A stretch of DNA of 64,000 bases from assembly GCF_029839275.1 (NCBI RefSeq), contig NZ_JAOCAH010000007.1, positions 62,001 through 126,000 of the forward strand, read 5' to 3'. The notes below the pieces were generated by a model, which worked only from the letters and a program-made list of their open reading frames with translations, was not told the DNA's origin and ran no database searches. Both the position numbers and the translations under genes were made by a program. Source of the stretch: Pseudomonas sp. GD03944 (GTDB lineage: Bacteria; Pseudomonadota; Gammaproteobacteria; Pseudomonadales; Pseudomonadaceae). Below are positions 27,218 to 40,643 of this stretch, piece by piece (the stretch's first letter is position 1; each line of letters begins with the position of its first letter).

Positions 27218-27523
27218 GGGGCGAGCTCTCTTTATTGGCTGCGTCATCTCCCGCGCCGTTTATGGGGCTGGCACGGGGCATCTCCGCCTTTGGTCGGAGG
27301 TGTCGACATTGTTGGTTTTTATGTTGGGCTTCGACGGGTGCGCCTGCCGTGTGGCCTGATGCCTGAGCTGCCTGCGAACAACCCTGTTTTCCGGTCGAAA
27401 AAACCTGCCAAACGTAGCACCGTCCGGGGGTTGTTCCAAGTGAACCCGTTCAACTCTCGCGCATCTGTTTCACCAGATGTTGCCGCCAGTTGGCGTTCGC
27501 AGTCGGGACGTTTTCGCAGGGAC
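27218..27523. other. Non-coding stretch between binding-protein gene and aspA terminator
   Basis: About 300 bp holding the promoter side of the binding-protein gene. Open frames here have no ribosome site and no family resemblance. Nothing else is recognised. Confidence 0.5.
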
Positions 27524-27555
27524 AAAAAAAGGGCCTGGAGACATGCTCCAGGCCC
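27524..27555 (-). terminator. Intrinsic terminator of aspA
   Basis: On the minus strand GGGCCTGGAG-CATGT-CTCCAGGCCC is a perfect 10-bp hairpin followed by seven Ts, about 55 bp after the aspA stop. Confidence 0.92.
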
Positions 27556-27611
27556 TGCGGAAAGGTGAGGGTGTCCAATCCCTCTACCTGGTGACAGGTG
27601 GCGGTCGCCGG

Positions 27612-29036
<1,425 letters not shown>

Positions 29037-29220
29037 GATGTCTATCGTCTCGGGAAGGCGCGGAAGATACCGCGATGACTTATAGATTAGGGGCTGTAGC
29101 CATTCGTCGGCCAATGCTGTTACTTGCTGGGTCATGCTGAATCGGCATAATGGCCGATGTGACTACTTGGCGACCCCGGACGTGATCCGTTGTCGCACCA
29201 CTTCGCTTGGGGGAGATGCC

Positions 29221-30132
29221 GTGAACCTGGAAAGCAAATGGCTGGAAGACTTCGTGGCCCTGGCCGCCACCCGCAGCTTTTCCCAGGCCGCGGAAAAGCG
29301 CTTCGTGACGCAGCCGGCGTTCAGCCGGCGTATTCGCAGCCTGGAAAGCATGCTCGGGCTGACCCTGGTGAACCGCTCGCGCACGCCGATCGAGCTCACT
29401 GAGTCGGGCCAGCTGTTCCTGGTGACGGCGCGCAATATGGTCGAGCAGCTCGGTGAGGTGGTGCGCCACCTGCACAACCTGGAAGGGCAGCGCGGTGAGG
29501 TGCTGCAGATCGCCGCGGCGCACTCGCTGACCCTGGGGTTCTTCCCGGAGTGGATTGCGCGCCTGCGCCGCGAGGGCCTGCCGCTGAACACTCGATTGGT
29601 GGCGACCAACGTGGGCGAGGCGGTGCATGCCCTGCGCGACGGCGCCTGTGACCTGATCCTGGCCTACTACGACCCCGATGCGTCGCTGCAGATGGACCCG
29701 GATATCTTCCCATCGCTGCACCTGGGGCGTTCGGAGATGCTGCCGGTGTGCGGCGTGGGCGAGGACGGCAAGCTGCTGTTCGACCTCGACAGCGGGCAGA
29801 GCGTGCCGCTGCTGGCGTACAGCGCCGGTGCGTTCCTCGGCCGCTCGGTGAACCTGCTGCTGCGTCAGCGCGGCCTGCGTAGCACCACGGTGTACGAGAC
29901 GGCGATGGCCGACAGCCTCAAGAGCATGGCGTTGCAGGGCATGGGCGTGGCCTGGGTGCCCCGTCTGTGCGTGACGGCCGAGCTAGCGCGCGGTGAGCTG
30001 CTGGTGTGTGGCGGCGAGCAGTGGCAGATTCCGCTGGAAATCCGCCTGTATCGCTGCGCGCTGGTGCGCAAGGCGGCAGTGCGCCTGCTGTGGCGCAAGC
30101 TGGAAGGCGGGGCCGGACGCGACGACGCTTGA
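29221..30132 (+). CDS. LysR-family regulator divergent from aspA
   Basis: A 303-residue LysR protein beginning at a GTG (29221) behind GGGGAG: winged helix at residues 5-62 (WLEDFVALAATRSFSQAAEK ... FSRRIRSLESMLG) and an effector-binding domain. It is divergent from aspA, so aspartase control is the simple guess. The N-terminus resembles HypT-type LysR proteins, which respond to hypochlorite, and this alternative cannot be excluded. A REP element follows. Confidence 0.85.
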   Translation: MNLESKWLEDFVALAATRSFSQAAEKRFVTQPAFSRRIRSLESMLGLTLVNRSRTPIELTESGQLFLVTARNMVEQLGEVVRHLHNLEGQRGEVLQIAAAHSLTLGFFPEWIARLRREGLPLNTRLVATNVGEAVHALRDGACDLILAYYDPDASLQMDPDIFPSLHLGRSEMLPVCGVGEDGKLLFDLDSGQSVPLLAYSAGAFLGRSVNLLLRQRGLRSTTVYETAMADSLKSMALQGMGVAWVPRLCVTAELARGELLVCGGEQWQIPLEIRLYRCALVRKAAVRLLWRKLEGGAGRDDA

Positions 30133-30180
30133 GTGCTTTCCTGCAGGATCAACGACGATGTCGAGCGGTAGGCCTGCTCC

Positions 30181-30201
30181 GTGGGAGGGGCTTCAGCCGC
30201 G
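30181..30201 (+). repeat. REP-type element
   Basis: GTGGGAGGGGCTTCAGCCGC at 30181-30200 is repeated in reverse orientation at 39452-39472 and in variant form at 39498 and 41578. It lies between the convergent LysR gene and aauR. Confidence 0.7.
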
Positions 30202-30234
30202 GCTGCCGCAGCTCTTGGTCAGGAGCAGGGCCGC

Positions 30235-31556
<1,322 letters not shown>

Positions 31557-31560
<4 letters not shown>

Positions 31561-33434
31561 GGTTGCGGCTCCCGTGGGTAGGGCAGGGTGAGGACGAACG
31601 CAGTGCCGCCGCCCTCCGGGTGGCGTACGGTGAGGCTGCCGCCCGCTGCGGCCGCGAGGCTGGCCGACAGGGTCAGGCCGAGACCCAGGCCCTGCTCGCC
31701 GGGTTTGGTGGTGAAGAACGGCTCGAACAGGTGCACGCGGGTTTCCGGCGGAATGCCCGGGCCGTTGTCGCGCACTTCCAGGCGATAGCTGTCGGCTTCG
31801 GCGGTGCCGCTCAGCCACAGCTGGCGGTCGACTTGGTCGCGCATGGCGTCCAGCGCGTTGGAGATGAGGTTGACCAGGATCTGCTCCAGGCGGATCTGCT
31901 CGATGGCCAGGCGCGTCTGGGCGAATTCCCGGTGGATCTTCAGGCTGGTGCGTTGCAGGCGCGGGTGCAGGAGCAGCAAGGCGGCGTCCACGGCCTGGTC
32001 GAGGCTGGCCTCACCGCTGTCGCCGGTGCGCCGGGCGAAGGCGCGCAGGCTGGCGGTGATCTTGCCCATGCGGTCGACCAGTTCGCCGATGTTCTGCAGG
32101 TTGCTGCTGGCGGTGTCGATGGCGCCGCGCTGGAGGAAGCGCACGGTATTGCCGGACAGGGTGCGCAGCGCCGCCAGCGGCTGGTTCAGTTCGTGGGCGA
32201 TGCTGGTGGACATCTGCCCGATCACCGCCAATTTGCCGGCTTGCACCAGCTCGTCCTGGGCCTGGCGCAGGGTGGTTTCCGCGTGCTGGCGCTCGTGGAT
32301 TTCGGCCAGCAGGCGCTCGTTGCTGGCTTGCAGGTCGGCGGTGCGCTCGATGATCTTGCGCTCCAGCTCGTTGTTGGCCTGCAGCAGGGCTTCACGGGCT
32401 GCGAGGCGGGTGGCGAGCACTTTGCGTCGCTCGTTCCAGGCGATCAGCAGGAAGGCCAGCAGGGCCACGGCGACGGCCACCAGCATGCCGTGGCTGATGG
32501 CTTCGCGGCGCTGGTCCTGCAGCGGGGTGAGCAGGGTCAGGTGCCAGGGCGTGTCTTCCAGGCGGCGGGTCTGCATCAGGTAATTGGCGGGCGAGCCGGC
32601 GGTGGCGAAGCTGACCTGCTCGATGCCATCGGTCAGCGGCGAGCGCTGCAGCAGGTCCAGTTCTTCCAGCGCCGCCCAGTGGTATTGCAGGCTGCGCGCC
32701 AGTTGCTCCTTGGTGTCGGCGTCCAGCGGGCGAATGGCCTTGAGCCGCACCATCGGGTCGCTGGCGAGGATGATGATGCCGTTCTCGTCGCTGACATAAG
32801 CCTCGAGGCGCGCACGCTGCCAGCGGGCTTCCAGTGCATCCAGGCGGACCTTGACCACGGCCACGCCGATGATGCGTTTGCCGTCGCGCAGGCCGTGGGC
32901 CAGGTAGTAGCCGGGCTCACCGGTGGTGCTGCCGATGCCGTAGAAGCGGCCGGGGCGCCCTTCGATGGCATCCTGGTAGTAGGCGCGGAACGACAGGTCT
33001 TCGCCGAGATAACTGTCGGCGGCTTCCCAGTTGCTGGTGGCAATCACCCGGCCGTCGGGGTCGAGCACGTAGATGGCCAGGCTGCCGCTGCGCTCGTTGA
33101 GGCCGGCGAGGTACTGGTTGACGTGATGGCGACGGTAGGCGGTGGGCGCCAGCAGCAGGCGCGAGACGTTACCTTCCAGCTCGAGGAGGCTGGGCAGGTA
33201 GGTGTATTTGGTGATTTCGCTTTCGACGGCCCGGGCGTTCAGCTCCAGCTGGCGTTCGCCGTTTTCCGCCAGGGCGCGGATACCTGCGCTTTCACTGATG
33301 TGGAAGCCGGCGTAGCCACAGCCGAGCACCAGCACGAGCATTGCGGCCGGCAGAAGCAGCAGGTGGCGAATCAGGCGAGGTTTCACGGTCAGGTCTGGCG
33401 GGACGGTGCGCGGGCTGAGGAGGGAGCATTGCAT
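31557..33434 (-). CDS. aauS: AauS, membrane sensor histidine kinase
   Basis: The 625-residue kinase has a first membrane segment at about 22-42, a periplasmic dCache-type sensor (YVLDPDGRVIATSNWEAADS ... GEPGYYLAHGLRDG), a second membrane segment near 305, a coiled coil, the H-box AHELNQPLAALRTL and an ATPase domain with N-box NLISNALDAM and G-boxes DNGPGIPP and GLGLGLTL. It is DctB-like in plan. In P. putida AauS/AauR senses aspartate and glutamate and induces aat genes. The ATG at 33434 follows AGGA. In some pseudomonads asparaginase and gamma-glutamyltranspeptidase genes lie between aauS and aatP; here only 180 bp do. Confidence 0.9.
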
Positions 33435-33614
33435 CACAGTCGTCCTGGGCTGACCAGTTGTGCGGGGTCAGGCGTGGGGTGGCACGGGCGGACCGGAGTC
33501 CGCCGCGCCGGATGAATGGCTGCGGGGTCAAGCGAACCGGCGATACCCATCGCTACATCGTCATGGGCCATCGCCGTGCTCGTCATGCCGCGTGCACATC
33601 CATCGGGGTGTGCA

Positions 33615-34349
33615 TCAGTGCTGGAGGATCTTCGCGAGGAACTGCTGGGCGCGCTCGGAGCGTGCGCTGACGTCGCCGAAGAATTCTTCCTTGGGGCAGT
33701 CTTCGACGATCTGGCCGGCGTCCATGAAGATCACCCGGTCAGCGACCTTGCGGGCGAAGCCCATCTCGTGGGTCACGCACATCATGGTCATGCCTTCGTG
33801 GGCGAGCTGCACCATCACGTCGAGCACTTCGTTGACCATTTCCGGGTCGAGGGCGGAGGTCGGTTCGTCGAACAGCATCACCACCGGGTCCATGGCCAGG
33901 GCACGGGCGATGGCCACGCGCTGCTGCTGACCACCGGACAGCTGGCCCGGGTGCTTGTGCGCGTGTTCCTTGAGGCCCACGCGCTCGAGCAGGGCGAGGC
34001 CTTTCTGGGTGGCTTCTTCCTTGCTGCGGCCGAGCACCTTGATCTGCGCGATGGTCAGGTTCTCGGTGATGGTCAGGTGCGGGAACAGCTCGAAGTGCTG
34101 GAACACCATGCCGACGCGCGAGCGCAGTTTGGGCAGGTTGGTCTTCTTGTCGGCGATGGAGGTGCCGTCGACCACGATGTCGCCCTTCTGGAAGGGTTCC
34201 AGCGCGTTGACGCACTTGATCAGGGTGGATTTGCCCGAGCCGGACGGCCCGCACACGACCACCACTTCACCTTTCTTGACGTCGGTGCTGCACTCGGTCA
34301 GCACCTGGAAGTCCCCATACCACTTGTTGACGTTCTTGATGGAAATCAT
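33615..34349 (-). CDS. aatP: Glutamate/aspartate ABC transporter ATPase
   Basis: The 244-residue polar amino acid ABC ATPase has Walker [14 protein letters not shown], signature [15 protein letters not shown], Walker [16 protein letters not shown], and switch His in [10 protein letters not shown]. Its start overlaps the aatM stop by ATGA. It powers uptake of glutamate, aspartate and probably their amides with AatQM and AatJ. Confidence 0.95.
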   Translation of the reverse strand: MISIKNVNKWYGDFQVLTECSTDVKKGEVVVVCGPSGSGKSTLIKCVNALEPFQKGDIVVDGTSIADKKTNLPKLRSRVGMVFQHFELFPHLTITENLTIAQIKVLGRSKEEATQKGLALLERVGLKEHAHKHPGQLSGGQQQRVAIARALAMDPVVMLFDEPTSALDPEMVNEVLDVMVQLAHEGMTMMCVTHEMGFARKVADRVIFMDAGQIVEDCPKEEFFGDVSARSERAQQFLAKILQH

Positions 34350-35014
34350 ACGGCTAACCTTTTTTGCAGGAGTTTCACCAGTCGCGAGGCGGCGAAGCTG
34401 ATCGTGAAGTAGACGAGGCCGGCGAAGATCAGGAACTCGTGGGGCTGGCCAAGGATGTCACCGCGCGAGCGGGCGGCGTTGAGGAAGTCCATCAGGCCGA
34501 CGGTGTACACCAGCGAGGTGTCCTGGAACAGGATGATGCTCTGCTGCAGCAGCAGCGGGGTCATCTTGCGGAAGGCCTGGGGCAGGATGATCAGGCGCAT
34601 GGTCTGGCCGTAGCTCATGCCCAGGGCTTGGGCAGCGCCCATCTGGCCTTTCGGGATGGCCTGGATACCGGCGCGGACGATTTCGCAGAAATACGCCGCC
34701 TCGAACATGATGAACGCCACCAGGCACGAGGTGAACGCACCGACGGGGGTGTCCTCACCGGTGATCCAGCGCAGGATGAACGGCACCGCGAAGTAGAACC
34801 AGGTGATCACCAGCAGCAGCGGGATCGAGCGGAAGTAGTTGACGTAGGTCGCGGCGATGGTCGACAGCACCTTGCTGTGCGACAGGCGCATCAGGGCCAG
34901 CACGGTGCCCAGCACCACACCGCCGAGCACGCCCAGCACCATCAGCTGCAGGGTCATCGCCATGCCGTCCCACAGGCCCGGCAGGGCGGGGATGATTTCG
35001 CTGAAATCCATCAC
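34346..35014 (-). CDS. aatM: Glutamate/aspartate ABC transporter permease 2
   Basis: A 222-residue HisMQ-family permease with about five membrane segments and the EAA loop ([32 protein letters not shown]). It pairs with AatQ; stop and start codons of the two genes overlap by ATGA, pointing to translational coupling. Confidence 0.93.
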   Translation of the reverse strand: MMDFSEIIPALPGLWDGMAMTLQLMVLGVLGGVVLGTVLALMRLSHSKVLSTIAATYVNYFRSIPLLLVITWFYFAVPFILRWITGEDTPVGAFTSCLVAFIMFEAAYFCEIVRAGIQAIPKGQMGAAQALGMSYGQTMRLIILPQAFRKMTPLLLQQSIILFQDTSLVYTVGLMDFLNAARSRGDILGQPHEFLIFAGLVYFTISFAASRLVKLLQKRLAV

Positions 35015-35757
35015 TTACCCCCTACGGAAATCAGGCCGGGCACGGCGACCTTCTTCTCGACGAAGCGCATGATCATCATCAGGCTCATGTTCAAGGTGAA
35101 GTAGATCAGGGTGGCCAGGGTGAAGGCTTCGAACAGGTTGGCGCTGAATTCGGCGGTCTGCTTGGTCTGCGCGAGCAGCTCCATCAGGCCGATCAGCGAG
35201 GCCACCGAGGAGTTCTTGAAGATGTTCAAAAATTCGCTGGTGAGCGGCGGAATGATGATGCGGTAGGCCTGGGGCAGCAGCACGTTGGTGTAGATCTGCG
35301 GCAGGCGGAAGCCCATGGCGTAGGCAGCGGCAGTCTGGCCCCTGGGCAGGGCTTCGATGCCGGTGCGCACTTGTTCGCACACCCGGGCGGCGGTGAACAG
35401 GCCGAGGCACACGACCACGCTCAGGTAGGCGGAGGTGGCGGGGCTCAGGTCCTGCTTGAACCACAACTCCAGCGGTTCGGGCAGCAGGTCCGGCACCAGG
35501 AAGTACCAGAGGAACAACTGCACCAGCAGCGGCACGTTCCGGAAAATCTCGACGTAGGCGGTGGCGAGGCCTGACAGCCAGCGGTTCGGCAGCGTGCGCA
35601 TGACGCCGAGCAGCGAACCCAGTGCCAGGGCGATGATCCAGCCGACCAGGGCGATGGCGATGGTCCAGCCGAGACCGGTGACGAACCAGTCCAGGTAGAT
35701 TTCGCTGCCGATGCCGGTGGACTTGAAGTAGATACCCCAGTCCCAGTTGTAATCCAT
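35011..35757 (-). CDS. aatQ: Glutamate/aspartate ABC transporter permease 1
   Basis: A 248-residue HisMQ-family permease (YLDWFVTGLGWTIAIALVGW; EAA loop AARVCEQVRTGIEALPRGQT). The N-terminal WDWGIYFKSTGIGSEIY is typical of GltJ/AatQ. The ATG has GAGGGG before it. It follows aatJ by about 155 bp with a hairpin between. Confidence 0.93.
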   Translation of the reverse strand: MDYNWDWGIYFKSTGIGSEIYLDWFVTGLGWTIAIALVGWIIALALGSLLGVMRTLPNRWLSGLATAYVEIFRNVPLLVQLFLWYFLVPDLLPEPLELWFKQDLSPATSAYLSVVVCLGLFTAARVCEQVRTGIEALPRGQTAAAYAMGFRLPQIYTNVLLPQAYRIIIPPLTSEFLNIFKNSSVASLIGLMELLAQTKQTAEFSANLFEAFTLATLIYFTLNMSLMMIMRFVEKKVAVPGLISVGGK

Positions 35758-35878
35758 GCGGGTTTCCCCTCGTATGAAAGGTATGGCGCAGCCGCCCGCC
35801 CACCGATGGCGGTGCCGGTACAGCAGGCGGATGGTAAGAAATAGAGTGGAGGCCTCAGGCCTCCCGGGTTCCCCGCGA

Positions 35879-35903
35879 ACACCGCGCCTTTTGGGCGCGG
35901 TGT
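35879..35903 (-). terminator. Hairpin between aatJ and aatQ
   Basis: ACACCGCGCC and GGCGCGGTGT form a perfect 10-bp stem with a 5-nt loop, 10 bp after the aatJ stop. It has no proper T-run, so it likely allows partial read-through and protects the aatJ message, giving more binding protein than permease. Confidence 0.7.
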
Positions 35904-35913
35904 CGCATCACCG

Positions 35914-36822
35914 TCAAATCTGTTCTGCGGATTTGTCGGTCGGGTTGGCGATCAGCTTCTTCAGCTCTTCGCTCATGGGGAAATTGAGGTTCAGGCCCTT
36001 CGGCGGTACAGGCTGCTGGAACCATTTGTCGTAGATGCTGTTGATTTCGCCGGAAGCGAAGGTGTCGGTGATGGCCTTGTCGACCACCTTTTTGAAGCCT
36101 TCGTCGTTCTTGCGCATCATGCAGCCGTAGATTTCGAAGGACTGCGGGGTGCCGACCACGTGCCAGTCGTCAGGCTTCTTGGCCTTGGCCATTTCGCCGG
36201 CGAGCAGGGCGTCGTCCATCATGAACGCCACGGCGCGGTTGGATTCCAGCATCAGGAAGGACTCGCCGTGATCCTTGGCGGAAATCACGTTCATGCCCAT
36301 TTTTTTCTCGGCGTTCATGCCCTTGAGCAGACGCTCGGAGGTGGTGCCGGCGGTGGTCACGACGTTCTTGCCCTTGAGGTCTTCGAAGTCGTTGACGCCG
36401 GAGGTCTTCTTGGTCAGCAGACGGGTGCCGACTTCGTAGATGCCGACGGAGAAGTTCACCTGGCGCTGACGCTCGATGTTGTTGGTGGTCGAACCACACT
36501 CGAGGTCGACGGTGCCGTTCTGCACCAGCGGGATACGGGTCTGCGAGGTGACCAGGTTGTAGCGGACCTTCAGGTCCGGCATGCCCAGCTCCTGCTTCAC
36601 GGCTTCGACGACCTTCAGTTGCAGGTCATGGGAGTAGCCGATCGGCTGGCGGGAGTTGTCGCCGTAGTAGGAGAACGGGATGGAGGAGTCGCGGTGACCG
36701 AGGGTGATGGTGCCGGAGTCCTTGATCTTCTTCAGAGTGCCGGTCAGTTCGGCAGCGACTACTGGGGAGGACAGCAGGGCAGCGGCAATGGCTGCGCTCA
36801 GTACACGTGGGACAATACGCAT
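35914..36822 (-). CDS. aatJ: Glutamate/aspartate periplasmic binding protein
   Basis: A 302-residue family 3 binding protein: signal peptide (MRIVPRVLSAAIAAALLSSP, VVAAE), then GTLKKIKDSGTITLGHRDSS and IPFSYYGDNSRQPIGYSHDL, the pattern of GltI/AatJ acidic amino acid binders. The ATG at 36822 has GAGGAAACG. It is the first gene of aatJQMP behind a sigma-54-like promoter and AauR sites. Confidence 0.93.
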   Translation of the reverse strand: MRIVPRVLSAAIAAALLSSPVVAAELTGTLKKIKDSGTITLGHRDSSIPFSYYGDNSRQPIGYSHDLQLKVVEAVKQELGMPDLKVRYNLVTSQTRIPLVQNGTVDLECGSTTNNIERQRQVNFSVGIYEVGTRLLTKKTSGVNDFEDLKGKNVVTTAGTTSERLLKGMNAEKKMGMNVISAKDHGESFLMLESNRAVAFMMDDALLAGEMAKAKKPDDWHVVGTPQSFEIYGCMMRKNDEGFKKVVDKAITDTFASGEINSIYDKWFQQPVPPKGLNLNFPMSEELKKLIANPTDKSAEQI

Positions 36823-36915
36823 GGATCGTTTCCTCGATGTTGTTGTTATACCGCGTTGGCTCGGTGTGGCCACGGCGTTGGCTGGGAAGGGCTATCGCAT
36901 TCCTGCTGTGAAAAG

Positions 36916-36931
36916 AGCAGGATGCATGCCA
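36916..36931 (-). promoter_or_regulatory. Sigma-54-like promoter of aatJQMP
   Basis: On the minus strand TGGCAT-N5-CTGCT keeps GG and GC of the -24/-12 elements at correct spacing (consensus TGGCAC-N5-TTGCW). It lies about 95 bp upstream of the aatJ start, downstream of the AauR-type sites. Confidence 0.55.
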
Positions 36932-37016
36932 GTGTGATGTGGCTCTCGATGTTGGCGTAAATGCATGAAAAATAACGATAATTTATCGTTAGCCAGCGAA
37001 GTAAAAAATAATCGCG

Positions 37017-37061
37017 TTCGGGCGTTCGAATAGCCGGGTCTGTGTCGTTCGGAAATCCGAA
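37017..37061. promoter_or_regulatory. Two AauR-type enhancer sites
   Basis: TTCGGAAATCCGAA at 37048-37061 fits the AauR consensus TTCGG-N4-CCGAA exactly; TTCGGGCGTTCGAA at 37017-37030 fits with one mismatch. Their centres are 31 bp apart, three helical turns, and 90-130 bp upstream of the sigma-54-like promoter, as expected for enhancer binding. Confidence 0.75.
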
Positions 37062-37145
37062 CGAGCGTATGGGTGTGACCGTAAGGTCCGTGTTCTTGAG
37101 GCGCCCACGCACGGATGGCCTGTGCGTGGGCGTGAGGTGGCGGGC

Positions 37146-38246
37146 TCAGAGGCCCGATTTGATGGTGTTCCAGGCCCGGGTGCGGATGCGCTCGGTTTTC
37201 TGCGGCAGCGGCTGCAGGACGTACAGGGTCTTCTGCGCTTCGGCGGTGGGGGTCAGGTGCGGGTTGTCGCGGATTTCCGGACCGACCAGGGGCATGGCGT
37301 CCTTGTTGGGGTTCGGATAACCGAGGAAATCGCTGATGGGCGCGACCACCGTGGGGTCAAGCAGGTTGTTCAGGAACGCGTGGGCCTCCTCGACGTTACG
37401 GGCGCTGGCCGGGATGGCGAACGAGTCGTACCACAGCGGGGCGCCTTCCTTGGGCAGGCGCCAGTCGACCACGACGCCGTTGCCGGCCTCCTTGGCGCGG
37501 TTGGCGAACTGGTAGAAGCTGCCCGAGTAGCCGACGGCCACGCAGATGTCACCGTTGGCGATGTCGGTCATGTACTTGGCCGAATGGAAGTAGGCCACGT
37601 GCGGGCGAATCTTCAGCATCAGGTCGCGGGCTTTTTCGTAGTCCTCGGCCTGGGTGCTGTTCGGGTTCAGGCCCAGGTAGTGGAGGGCGATCGGCAGGAT
37701 GTCCCCCGGCGAATCGAGCATGGCCACCCCGCACTGCTTGAGCTTGGCCATGTTCTCCTCCTTGAAGATCAGGTCCCAGCTGTCCACCGGCGCGTCTTCG
37801 CCCAGGGCGGCCTTGACCTTGGCCGGGTTGAAGCCGATCAGCACCGTGCCGTACATGTAGGGCACGGCGTACTGGTTGCCCGGGTCGTTGGCGGTCATCA
37901 GCTCGAGCAGCCCGGGGTCGAGGTGCTTCCAGTTGGGCAGCTTGGCTTTGTCCAGCTTCTGGAACACCCCGGCCTTGATCTGAGTGTCGAGGAAGGTGTT
38001 GGTCGGCACTACCAGGTCATAGCCGGAATTGCCGGTGAGCAGCTTGGCCTCCAGCGCCTCGTTGGTGTCGAACACGTCCCAGGTCAGCTTGATGCCGGTC
38101 TTGGCCTGGAAGTCCTTGGGCACCGAGGGCAGCATGTAGTCGGCCCAGTTGTAGACCCGCAGTTCACGGGCCTGTGCCTGGACGGCAGCCCCCCATAGGG
38201 CGGCACCACACAGGGCGATGCCAAGCAGACGGTGAGTCGTTTTCAT
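37146..38246 (-). CDS. Polyamine ABC transporter periplasmic binding protein (PotF/SpuD family)
   Basis: A 366-residue exported protein: signal peptide to about AQA-R27, then ELRVYNWADYMLPSVPKDFQ and NSGYDLVVPTNTFLDTQIKA, diagnostic of PotD/PotF-type polyamine binders. GGAGAAG precedes the ATG. The next gene downstream of the aphA-type deacetylase, it matches the aphA neighbourhood in P. aeruginosa, so an acetylpolyamine or similar ligand is plausible. No permease or ATPase is adjacent. Confidence 0.9.
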   Translation of the reverse strand: MKTTHRLLGIALCGAALWGAAVQAQARELRVYNWADYMLPSVPKDFQAKTGIKLTWDVFDTNEALEAKLLTGNSGYDLVVPTNTFLDTQIKAGVFQKLDKAKLPNWKHLDPGLLELMTANDPGNQYAVPYMYGTVLIGFNPAKVKAALGEDAPVDSWDLIFKEENMAKLKQCGVAMLDSPGDILPIALHYLGLNPNSTQAEDYEKARDLMLKIRPHVAYFHSAKYMTDIANGDICVAVGYSGSFYQFANRAKEAGNGVVVDWRLPKEGAPLWYDSFAIPASARNVEEAHAFLNNLLDPTVVAPISDFLGYPNPNKDAMPLVGPEIRDNPHLTPTAEAQKTLYVLQPLPQKTERIRTRAWNTIKSGL

Positions 38247-38291
38247 GGTGTTCTTCTCCGCTGACAGACTTGTTGGGAATGGCGCATGGGC

Positions 38292-39326
<1,035 letters not shown>

Positions 39327-39451
39327 GGGAGGCGGCTCCAGGCTTTTTGTTGTCCCTGCATTGTTCGCTTGCGGCGCCCCGCTGGAGAACGCTGGCAATG
39401 GCCAAAAGGGGATCGAAATGGCCAAAGTAAGCGGTGGTCTTGCCGGCCGGT

Positions 39452-39523
39452 CGCGGCTGAAGCCCCTCCCACAAGGATCCAAAACACGGCGCGGTCCGTA
39501 GGAGGCGCTTCAGCGGCGAGCTG
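39452..39523. repeat. Inverted pair of REP elements (REPIN)
   Basis: CGCGGCTGAAGCCCCTCCCA at 39452-39471 faces GTAGGAGGCGCTTCAGCGGC at 39498-39517, about 25 bp apart. The first is the exact reverse complement of the element at 30181. The pair can fold into a long imperfect hairpin. Confidence 0.75.
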
Positions 39524-39555
39524 TTGCAATCAATGCCGATAGTCCAGGCCGCCGG

Positions 39556-40548
39556 TCAGGCCCGAAAACGGCTGGGCGGCACGCCGCTCCAGCGCTGGAA
39601 GGCATGGCGGAAGCTGGCCGTCTCGCTGAAGCCAAGCAGCTCGGCGATGCGGTACACCGGCCATTCCTGTTGCCCGAGCAGCAATTTGGCGCGTTCGAAG
39701 CGCAGGTCATCGAGCAGCCCCTGGTAGCTGGTGCCCAGCTCCTGCAGGCGTCGGCGCAGGGTGCGTGGCGAGCAGTGCATCTGCTGCGCCAGGTTCTCCA
39801 GCCCCGGCGGCTCGGCGAGCTGCGCCGCGAGCAACTGACGCACCCGCTCCAGCCAGGCCTGGCGGCTGTTGAACTCGGCGTTCTGCCGGCGGCAGCGCTC
39901 GACCACCTCGCCATGGGTCACCGGATCGGCCAGTGGCAGGCGGCGCTCCAGCAGCGCGGCGGGAAAGGCGAAGGCGTTGCGCTCGGCCTCGAAGACCAGC
40001 TCGCAGGGAAAACTGCCGGTGTAGCCAGGTACATAGTCGGGCCGGGCGTACTGGAACTCGGCCCGCACCAGAGGCAGCGGCTGACCGAGCAACTCGTCGC
40101 CGATCAGCTTGAGCGAGGCCAGGCACATTTCGACGTTGAACACTTCCAGGGCCGCCGCGTCGCGGTAGCCGCTGGCGCAGACCCAGGCCAGTTCGTCCTC
40201 CACATGCAGTTCCAGGCGGAAATAGGTGCCCAGCAGTGCGGGGTAGCGAAACAGCAGGCGCCAGGCGTCACCAAAAGTGGCAGCCGACAGCGCGGCGTAA
40301 CCGAGCAGACCGTAGGAGGACACGTGGAGCCGGCGGCCCAGCTCCAGGCCCAGGTCGGCCCGCAGGGCCAGGGCATTGGCGCAGACCTGCAGCTCCTGCA
40401 CCCGGGTGATGCGCGTGTCGGCGTTGCCGAGATCGTCTGGTGCGATGCCGCTGCCGGCCAGCAGTCGAGGCACCGACGCGGGCTGGTCGTCGAAGCGTTG
40501 CAGGATCAGGGCAACCACGTGCAGCGTGGTCAGCGGGGCATGCGGCAT
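39556..40548 (-). CDS. AraC-family regulator (OruR/ArgR-like plan)
   Basis: The 330-residue protein has an N-terminal AraC-binding_2-like domain (RVQELQVCANALALRADLGLE; SSYGLLGYAALSAATFGDAW) and a C-terminal AraC helix-turn-helix pair (LENLAQQMHCSPRTLRRRLQ; IAELLGFSETASFRHAFQRW). The ATG at 40548 removes a non-conserved leader. It may regulate the polyamine genes downstream in the same direction, although a REP pair separates them. The effector is unknown. Confidence 0.85.
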   Translation of the reverse strand: MPHAPLTTLHVVALILQRFDDQPASVPRLLAGSGIAPDDLGNADTRITRVQELQVCANALALRADLGLELGRRLHVSSYGLLGYAALSAATFGDAWRLLFRYPALLGTYFRLELHVEDELAWVCASGYRDAAALEVFNVEMCLASLKLIGDELLGQPLPLVRAEFQYARPDYVPGYTGSFPCELVFEAERNAFAFPAALLERRLPLADPVTHGEVVERCRRQNAEFNSRQAWLERVRQLLAAQLAEPPGLENLAQQMHCSPRTLRRRLQELGTSYQGLLDDLRFERAKLLLGQQEWPVYRIAELLGFSETASFRHAFQRWSGVPPSRFRA

Positions 40549-40643
40549 GGTGCATTCCGGTTCGCGCAGACAGGCGAAAGAACGCAAGAAACATGCCGCG
40601 GCCGTGCGAGAAGGGCGGCGCTTGGCGACGCCCTGAGTAGAAC

